Source: Hemicordylus capensis (Eukaryota; Chordata; Lepidosauria; Squamata; Cordylidae). Taken from it: a stretch of 64,000 nt of DNA. The notes beneath the pieces are model-generated. The model made no database searches and was not told the origin of the DNA. It saw only the letters and a list, made by a program, of their open reading frames with translations. Below are positions 56,107 through 64,000 of this stretch, one piece after another (position 1 is the first letter of the stretch; each line of letters opens with the position of its first letter). Location: the NCBI RefSeq assembly GCF_027244095.1, contig NC_069659.1, positions 173,902,001 through 173,966,000 of the forward strand, in the 5' to 3' direction. The position numbers and the translations under genes were made by a program.

Positions 56107-57658
56107 CAGAAAGAAAAGGAAGGGAAAGGAGTAGGTGAGAATGGATTTGTTTCTAGAATAAAGTCTTAATTAAACAAATATAAGATTGCTTTCTAAGTAT
56201 GAGGGAAGTAGCTATAAAACATTTGTTTTGTTTTATTAAAAAAAAAACCAAGATTTTGAACCATCTATGCATGTGAGCCTTCAAAGCTTAAGGTTCCTGC
56301 ATCTTCATTGCCTTGCATTTACTGGGCCTGCATTCCTGCACTGCTGCATTCTTCTATCACTGCTGCTGATTGTTTCTCCAGCTTCCTGACCTGCAGAACC
56401 CCTGAAGGTACTTTTCCCTTATCAATCCTGGACTCTGTTGTTCATTGGATGATCATGGCAGCATGGCGTATATCCCACCCCAGGAGAACCTGCTCTTCCC
56501 TGGAAATAATGGAGGTCCTATTTCTGCAATTGCCTTCTCACTATAGAGACCCCTGATTTTACTCCAGCAAAGCAGAAGTGACTGGGCTCTGAAGGCCAAA
56601 GAATATATATTCATTTGCCATTTCCTACCAACTTAGAAGAGGATGTCAACCCTTATGAAGCTCTTCAAGCCTTCGATGATCATTTCAGCCCTACTACAAG
56701 TTCTATTCTAGATCCCAACTGCCTGGTGAATCTATCAATCAATATGTCACAGCATTGTGTGCCTTAGTGTAACCTGTAACTTTGCCAACTTTACTGATTA
56801 AATAATCAGATTGTTATGAAAACAAACTGCTCCAAACTGCATGAAAAACTGCTGCTGGAGCAGATAAAGTTATAGAGATGGCTAGGAAGGTGGAAACTAC
56901 TCTTCATTGTGCCAAATCACTCTCTTTGGTACCCCAAAACCAATGTCCTGAAATCCAGGCTGTTCAGTCTAAATCCTTTCAAATCTAATCTTCTCATATG
57001 GCATTGCCTCAGAAAGTGGCAGCACAAGAAGAGAGATGCTACCAGTGCTACCAAAGACTCTTTCCCTGTACCATCACTGAGAGAATGGCTTAGTGGAAAA
57101 AATGAACAGATAAGTGAAAGAAAGTTTACAACTGGCTACCACACAACAACAACCCTGGAAGGAGGCAATCCATGAAATTTGCTTATTGAACTACTTTTAA
57201 TTCTGCTACTGGAAAATCACCTTTTGGATTTCTGAGAGGACGCAAACCTACCACCAAATTTACGCAATGCTACAACTGTTAGAACTTTCCGTGCCATCTC
57301 ATCCTGAGGATACAGAGGCTCATGATCGGGTAAGGGAGAAACAACAAAAACATAAATTGTATGTAGATCAGAAACGGTGCAGAACAGCAAACATTTCAGG
57401 TGGGGAACTTTGAATACAGCTGCCTTATAAAGTGAAAAAGGAATATTCCCAATATTCTGGACCAAACCCAATAGTCAAAATCCTAGCAGATTATGTCATA
57501 TTGGAACAGTTCATGACTTTCAAGTATGCATATTAGGACAAAAGAGGGAAGATCTCAAGAAAAGGGAGGGGAAGGAGAAAATGGAGTTTGTGGAATAAAG
57601 TCTTTGTTAAGCAAACAGAAGATTGCTTTGTATTTAGGAGGGAAGCAGCTATAAAACA
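56107..57658 (+). mobile_element. Ty3/Gypsy-type LTR retrotransposon fossil
   Basis: Two direct repeats of about 110 bp (56107-56221 and 57548-57658) share gattgctttctaagta-like and agctataaaaca ends and are preceded by purine-rich tracts. Between them, about 56630-57000 resembles a Gypsy-like gag and 57300-57480 resembles the C-terminal part of a Gypsy integrase. Protease, RT and RNase H are absent, so the internal part is mostly lost. It is old and heavily broken, with more than ten breaks by eye. LTR limits are approximate. Confidence 0.5.
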
Positions 57659-58477
57659 GAAGTGAAATTGCTTCTGTTTGGGAGAGCTTGGTTCTGCCCT
57701 ATTCAAAAGGGAAGGGATGCATCTGATAATCTGAGGATGGGGAAAAGACCACCCACCCGGGAAGACCCTCAGGGAATATGGTCCTCCTTGAAGGGTGGAT
57801 TACCTCCCCAACCCTTGGATTTCCCACCTACAATCTCTTTATCCTTCCTCCCACTTTGTAGCTAAAGGAGACCATTAAGCTGTATGGGCAACCAGTGAGT
57901 ATGTGCAGGTATGTGGGCAAATGTTCAATCTCAGAATCAACTCTCACTTTCCGCCATGCATTACACTAAAAGCCTGTTCTAGATTTTCTGTTTATAATCT
58001 GAAATTCAAAGACTAACCACTTGACAAATATGCAATTGATTTTTTAAAAAAACAAAAGGATGTACTCATCTGGAGTGTGAAACTTCCTTGTTTCAACTAA
58101 CTTTTAGCTGATTTGATAGTCAAAGCCACCTTAAGCTTTTCTTTGAAATTGGAAAGGAAAGATAAAAATGTGAAAAATAAATCGTTTGGGGTTTTCATAT
58201 TCATTTTTATATTTTGTTATTTGTTTCATTAACATTGCTAACCACTTTGAGAATTGTAGAAAAGCAGTGCATAAATGTTTGTCAACACACACACTGATGG
58301 TGTATGTGATCTACAGTAGGAACTCATCTTAGTTGAACAGCAAGTATCACTTGGCTTTCACTCTAGATGTTGTAGGCATAGCAAGTCTGAATTGCCTTCT
58401 CAGATATGAAGGGTGCTGGATCTCAGGGCTTAGCTCAGTATCTCAGAGCTTTGCCTACAGTCTCTGGGTCTGCAGGC
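57659..58477. other. No gene; LINE tail fragment
   Basis: Bases 58190-58285 (gctaaccactttgagaattg) resemble a plus-strand L2/CR1 tail. The rest is unassigned; 57659-57900 may still belong to the Gypsy fossil's flank. Confidence 0.35.
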
Positions 58478-59100
58478 TAGGAATGTGCACGGAACCAGCA
58501 GGGGCCGGTTTGACAGTGGGGTGTGTGTGCAGCTTTAAGAGCGGGGGAGGATGCACTTACCCCCACCGCAATTCCCCCACCAACGCTCGGTTTTCTAAAC
58601 TTCCATCAGGGTGACAGCATACTTCCCTGCCGCCCTGTTCGCTGTGTTTTCTGGATGTACCTGGAAGTAGCAGACATGCACAGGCACATCCACTACTTCT
58701 GGGTACATTAGTAAAACACAGCGAACCTGCAATTCCACTCCCCCATCCAAATTTGGACTTTTGGGACTGCAGAGAGGAAGGGGAACTGGCTGCCTGGGCT
58801 TCCTTCTTTACTGAATGACAGCCCTGGCAGCCAATAGCAATATAGCAACTGCAGCAAGGGAGGAACTTCCTCCCTCAACTCCGGTTGCAAAGCAACCAGA
58901 CAGCAACCAAATTGTGGTGCCAGTGTTCAGTTGTAATGCTGGCACTGTGGAACCAGAGGACCAGAAAGTAGACCTCACAGCAAACCAAAAGGTACAAACC
59001 ACAGTCCAGGGGGAGGGGGGACTGCAGGTCCATTTCCCCCCACTGAAACTGTGGTTGTCCACATTCAGACTGTTGTGGTCCAGGCCTGATTTATGTACTA
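58478..59100. repeat. TA-flanked repeat with a 90-bp hairpin
   Basis: Opens TAGGAATGTGCACGGAACC. Inside, 58637-58670 and 58693-58726 are 34-base inverted copies (both starting or ending GTTCGCTGTGTTTT / AAAACACAGCGAAC) with about six mismatches and a 22-base loop. The right end was not found. Confidence 0.5.
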
Positions 59101-59181
59101 AATATGCTCATTAGCTAGCATACATAATTAGGCCTGGCTCATAGTGTCACCAAGTGACCAAGTTCTTTTATATAGTGACCA

Positions 59182-60391
59182 TGTAGGATCTGGGCGCAAG
59201 GAAGAAAGGAGATCAAACCAATCCTAAGTGATTCAATGGGCTTTATTGAGTATAAAAGAATAACAACATCAATCTAGCTGAGCAGAAAGCAGAACATTCT
59301 ATCAATATTAACAGTATTCAACCCTAACCAGCAACAATATTCACCCAGTGTTCCTAACTAACATATGTGTGTGTATTAAATCTTCCTAGAGCCTAAAAGA
59401 ATTCAGATATAGATGGAAAGGGGGTGGGGTAAGGAAAGCTGAGGGCCGGCATGGTTTGGGGAGATCAGGAATTAGTAGAGGGACGAGGGGAAGGGGGAGG
59501 AAGGGGAAAAGATGAAGGGATCCAAGGCTTGTAGAAGCAGCATATTACCAGGATCAGAGGCTGGAGAGCGGTGGATCTTTCAGCTGAAAGAGCGAGGCTT
59601 CTGGCTGGAGACAGGAGCTTTTGGATTAAGCATGCAGTTTGCTCAGAGCACGGCTGAGAGTCAGAGCACCATGGATGGGGAGTCTTGACTTCTCACTGCG
59701 CAGTAGAAGTCACAGACAGTTCCTGTCCATGGACAGAGTTCCTGCTTGTTGCCCCGCGGCTTGGCAGCAAACTCTGGGATTGTTTGTGAGCAGATCTTGC
59801 TTGTAGACACAAGATTGCTAGCTCTCTGTCCAGTAGCCTCATTCTTTATAGTTGTACAATATTTTCCTTTGATCTCTCATAGAGTCTATTCAAATCTCCT
59901 CATCTTTTCCTGGGTCCCAAAAGGTGACAACTTGCAGCTACCTTCTGAATAATGTCTTTTAATTATTCAGGATATTGGCCAGTCCAGATAAATCTGAATT
60001 CCATCTTCTGCAAGCTGTGAGCTTAGAAAGGGAGGGGGGAAAACAATGCCCAAAGCAAATCTGCATCTCTGAGCTGCAAAGGGGCATCTTCCCAGATTTG
60101 CCAGCCTGACCCCAAAAAGGTGTTAAAGTGTTAGTAAAGTAAGAATTAAAGTCTTTAGGTGTTTTCTTTGTATGCATCTACCTATGTTGAATTTCTATAG
60201 AGAGCAATTGAGTCAATCATTGACAAGGATTAACATGAATTTCTTGCAACAGGAGAGGGGAGATCAGCCTCTTCCACAGACATTATCTGGTAGTGAGTCA
60301 CATTTTAGCATTTGGATTGTTTTGGCCTGGCTTTTGTCCTTCCTTGAGTACCCATTTCACAATACAATGCTGGATCGCCTCTTCCCTCACA
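59182..60391 (-). mobile_element. Probable solo LTR, minus strand
   Basis: Starts TGTAGGATCTGG and ends CCTCACA, flanked by GACCA on both sides (59177-59181 and 60392-60396). On the minus strand a CTCAATAAAGCCC polyadenylation-like signal lies near 59255, toward the 3' end, and a CTATAAAG box near 59850. The 5-bp duplication supports a retroviral or LTR insertion reduced to one LTR. The boundaries were found by looking for such a match, so they remain uncertain. Family unknown. Confidence 0.45.
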
Positions 60392-60719
60392 GACCAGTTG
60401 AGATCTGGGGTGTCAATTCACCCTGAGCCCAGGCATTAATTGAACTCTTAATATAAAATGAAATCAGACACAGGCCTGAATTCCATATACTTCTGGGTTG
60501 GTACCTCTGAGTCTAATATGTTGTGGTGCCCATAACAAGACATACAGTTTTTGAAACCCAAGGTGAAAGGATCTCTGGTTTCATGTTACATGCGAATATG
60601 GCCAAATAGTCCAGAAGTTAAGCAGCAAGCTAGTTTCCCTCAAGAGCCATGCTTGGATCCTGTGCTTCTTCACCACTCAAAATAATGAAAGATTCTGAAA
60701 ACATTCTCATGTTTGTTTG
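60392..60719. other. No recognisable feature
   Basis: Nothing supported. Confidence 0.35.
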
Positions 60720-60955
60720 ATAGCATTGTTTTTTACTGCTGCTGCTTTGTGTTATGTATTATTGTTATTTTATGGGTTATTAAATTTGTATATAAAGATT
60801 ACTTTTATATTTATATTATCTGTGCTTTTGTCTTATGTATTTTATTTTTTGAGATCATCCATACCTTTGTATTTTAAAATGCATTGTTTTAATTATTTTG
60901 TAAACCGCTTTGAGATTATTTTAATGAAAAGTGGTATATAAATTGAACAGTAAAT
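60720..60955 (+). repeat. L2/CR1-type LINE 3' tail, plus strand
   Basis: AT-rich stretch with ttgtaaaccgctttgagatt and gtggtatataaattgaacag before an AAATAAA end, like the end of the L2 at 3455-4235. Confidence 0.55.
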
Positions 60956-61990
60956 AAAAGGTTGCATAAAGCTGTTGGGTGATAAAATCACATGTAAATG
61001 ATATTGTTTTTCCTACTGATGCCTCTTCGTCCATCATGCTCCACTTCTGACTCACTACATACCACCAGACTCTGTTCCCTGATTCTCTAGAGGCTATATC
61101 TTGTCCCTTCCAGGGCTCCATATGTTGTTTTGTCCCCTTTTCTACCAAGTCCTGCCCTACATTCTGTGAAGCAGAAACTGCCCTTGAGCCTCCAGTCTCA
61201 GTACCCTGTTTCAAGGTCCGAATATCAGGAGCAGAACACTTCATGCGTCTGATGAAGTGAACTGAAGACCATGAAAACGTATTTTACAATAAATTGGCTA
61301 GGCTTTCAGATGCCACAAGACTCTTTGTTTGCAAGACCAATCAATCTTCACTGGAACCCTGAATGAGATAACCACTGCAGTTTGCATTTCATAAAAAAGC
61401 AAAAGATTTGGCACAGTTTGTCAGAATAAAGGGGAGGAGAGAGAGAGAGAGAGAATCTGGACACCTGATTAAACACCTGTCCAGAGTTTTATTCTCTCTC
61501 TCTCTTTTGTTTATTGTAGGAGCCAAGTGAAGACAATTGTTTATTTCAGCACCTCCCTATTCTCCCAGACACTTTTTCCTATGCAATTGTAAACTTATTC
61601 CCAATAGAAACAGAAATAGCAGGGAAATCCATGCTCTGGTTTGCATGTATTGTTTAAGGATGCTACTTTTTGTTTGCAGCGTTACATTGCTTTGCTTTTA
61701 AAGACTGTGAGCTTGCTAATAGTGACCACGGGGACCTATGAGTGAAAGAGCAGATGTGTGATTGAGTCATAGTATTTCCATAGTCTTTCCAGTGCCAACC
61801 ATCATCTTGAAGAAGAATACTGACAGATGCTTATACAGTATTCACAAATTTCCATTAATATTATTCTAAAATTAAAACTTTTCATTTCAAAAACATAGCA
61901 GTGAAAAAAGCGGGGGGAAGAGAAAAAGAAAAACTTAGCAAACACTGACATGACCTTGACACTCCTTGGCAGCCTAATCTATTCCAGGTT
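60956..61990. other. No gene; palindromic GA/CT tract
   Basis: At 61436-61505 a (GA)n run and CTGGACA are mirrored by TGTCCAG and a (CT)n run, giving an imperfect hairpin. Nothing else is supported. Confidence 0.45.
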
Positions 61991-62540
61991 AGCCCAATGT
62001 CTTCCATAGTCTTTGTCCTTGGCCATGATGCTTTATCACAGAGATGTTACGCCCTTATAGATTACCTAATATTATTAATTACTTTACATTTCTTGTAATT
62101 CTATCTCATAGGAGAGCATTTGCACGGGCAAGATCTAATGCCCTTCCCTCAGCAGTTTTGGAAGGAAGATATGCTAGAATTTCCTATGGAGAGCACAAAT
62201 GCCCCTGTGGTGCCAACATAGTTGAATCCATTGAGCATATGGATTTATATAGTCAATTACATCAAGATTCATGGAGAGAGCTTATAATGCCTCTGATAGG
62301 AAAATTTCCTGGGCATTCAGATGGGTTCTATATCACTTGGTTGCTATCTGACTGGAATAATGAAATATAAGGTCACACAGTTTTATGCAACAATTTGTTG
62401 AATTAATCTTTGGATGAATTAATTGCTCCTCATTTTTCCTTTGCTTTTTTATTGTACATATTTAGGTATAATGGTACTGAGATTTTGTTTTAATTAGTTT
62501 TACTAGAAGGATGTTGTAAATACTGGTTGCAGACTGCAAT
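61991..62540 (+). mobile_element. I/Vingi-like LINE, C-terminal end and tail
   Basis: The frame at 62044-62370 reads FARARSNALPSAVLEGRYA, then HKCPCGANIVESIEHM. It is homologous to 26741-26983 in the insertion at 25457 (VRLDVLPSAVLESRF, CPCGTGQVETSTHS). The last half of the terminal cysteine motif differs. The 3' UTR ends gcaataaagttaaag. It is a 5'-truncated copy of the same family in the same orientation. Confidence 0.65.
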
Positions 62541-63052
62541 AAAGTTAAAGACAGACCTCACATCAACGCCAATGTGTGATAACATGTAGAAGAACACATG
62601 TGGCTCCCTACCACTAAGGCAGGAGGAAAGAAGCTGATGATGTCACTTCTCAGAGAATCCATAGATGAAGATAGTTGCTGACCTCCAGAACAAAGAACTT
62701 CATGTAGGAGGACATCACACTAGTGTAACAATGTTGCACTAGCTTGTTGCACTAGTTCTCAAGCTTGCCATTTCGGACTAGTGTTCCATGTTCGCAAGCC
62801 TGCTGACATCCAGCATGCCATTCCATCCATATAGTAATGTGTGGGAGTGTAATGTCCCAGTTCGCCTAAATGTGTAATTTAAATATGATTTTACAGTAGT
62901 ATTCCCAATAGAAATAGAAATAGCAGGGAAATAATGTTATTATTACTATTTAAAATATGTATACCCTCCCGCTTCAGTGTACTACTTCAGTAGTACAATT
63001 GAAAATGTACAATTGAACATTTGTCCAAACTACATTTTTCTTTCTCTTATGG
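62541..63052. other. No recognisable feature
   Basis: Short repeats gttgcactag and agcttg near 62730-62765 only. Nothing else is supported. Confidence 0.4.
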
Positions 63053-63270
63053 TGTTGACTTAAAGCTTCTCCTTCCCATCCCTCTGGATAGTGAAATCCT
63101 TTTGGTCCCTGTGACTGCCGCCTTCTGGGAGGGGAAAGGTACTGAGGATTCCCACCAACACTTCTGTTGACTTGAAGCTTCTCCTTCCCATCCCTCTGGA
63201 TCATGAAATCTTCTTGGAGGCCTCCTTCTTGTAGGGAAAAGGTATGGAGAATTTCCACCACCACTTCTGT
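63053..63270. repeat. Tandem duplication, unit about 112 bp
   Basis: tgttgacttaaagcttctcc at 63053 is repeated at 63165 (one base different) and followed by the same cttcccatccctctggat. The second unit is a little shorter and more diverged toward its end. Confidence 0.75.
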
Positions 63271-63882
63271 AAACCTTACTCAGCAAGTCTGGATGGGTTG
63301 GCAACAGTGGCAACTGCAATTTGCTGCCAAAGAGAGAAAGACAAGCCTTTGAGATGGCTGCAGCCAGCCCTGGCAGATACAGGTACAGGTAGTGGGGAGG
63401 GAGAGATGAAAAGAGAATCCCTTTTATTCCTCTGTCCCTCTTTACCTACCCACTGTGAACTCCCCTTGGTCTTCGCTTTCATTAACATAACTCTGTGAAT
63501 ATATACATAAAGTTGTAATTTTATTACATTTTTAAAGTTTTTCAAGCTCTTGTGATCATTGTCCCCAACCAAGTGGCTTTCTGTCAGATGATAGGACACC
63601 TCTCCAAAATATTTGTGATATATTTCCATCAGTTCTGATCTATCATTAGAAGTGCAATATTTATCCCCACAGAATTTACTGTGGTGTTATAAAAATTGAA
63701 TTTCCTCAAAATTCCTTAGATGTCCCACTTGAGGAGGAATCTCTAAATTCTCTTTGAATGTTGCTTTAGGTGACATTTGAAAGCAACCCAAGGATATGTG
63801 AAACTCCCCTGAAACATTCTCTGATCTTCAAGAGTCTTGGCTTCTCTTGTAATTCCTCATCTGAAGAGAAACCCATAAACCC
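63271..63882. other. No recognisable gene
   Basis: Nothing supported. Confidence 0.35.
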
Positions 63883-64000
63883 ATATGAACATAGGAAGCT
63901 GCCTTATACCAAGTCACAACACTGGTCCATCTAGCTCAGTATTTCCTACCCTCACTGGCAGCGGCTCTTCAAGGCTGCAGGCAGGAATCTTCCCCAGTCC
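63883..64000 (-). mobile_element. 5S-derived SINE tail, minus strand, cut by window edge
   Basis: Reads atgaacataggaagctgcct, ccatctagctcagtattt and gcaggcaggaatctt, the antisense of the SINE tail at 7970-8081. It is a diverged copy continuing past the window. Confidence 0.7.

Overview
The window looks like repeat-dense intergenic or intronic DNA from a squamate reptile. The main reasons are a large RTE/BovB LINE, a Sauria-type SINE fragment whose tail resembles the BovB 3' end, SINEs with a 5S rRNA-derived segment, CORE-SINEs, many L2 fragments, one L1, an SGNH-bearing Ngaro element and many small DNA transposons. The species cannot be fixed from the sequence. I found no host protein-coding exon, rRNA gene, tRNA gene or CRISPR array.

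Layout. 0-10 kb: L2 fragments on both strands, a hAT MITE with a perfect 8-bp target duplication (5643-6033), a fold-back element (6740-7043), a 5S-derived SINE (7788-8081) and a Tigger-like MITE (9300-9746). 10-16 kb: two copies of a hairpin-rich repeat (10360-10825, 11394-11818), a periodic array of 10-bp palindromes ahead of a TATA box (13732-13833), and an L2. 16.7-21.3 kb: a 5'-truncated L1 with a 14-bp target duplication, holding a solo LTR in its 3' part. 23-25 kb: a hAT MITE, a 98-bp hairpin and a TA-flanked fold-back MITE. 25-35.6 kb: one minus-strand BovB cut into four pieces by an I/Vingi-like LINE, a hAT MITE and a Ngaro tyrosine-recombinase retrotransposon. 36-47 kb: more TA-flanked inverted-repeat elements (one carrying an RLE-type LINE tail), CORE-SINEs, a Tigger transposase remnant and a third hairpin-rich copy. 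47-64 kb: interrupted and complete 5S SINEs, a fourth hairpin-rich copy, a decayed Ty3/Gypsy fossil, a probable solo LTR and a second I/Vingi-like LINE tail.

The elements do not form a host pathway; the window records layered insertions. The most unusual signal is structural. The repeat at 10360-10825 is almost wholly made of about ten consecutive hairpins, the longest a perfect 21-bp stem with a 4-base loop. Three relatives here keep hairpins at comparable places although the stem sequences differ. Several unrelated small elements (6740-7043, 23709-23806, 24481-24841, 40359-40979, 41076-41426, 58637-58726) also fold end to end. All of this was read by eye; repeat family names are from recognition, not a library search.
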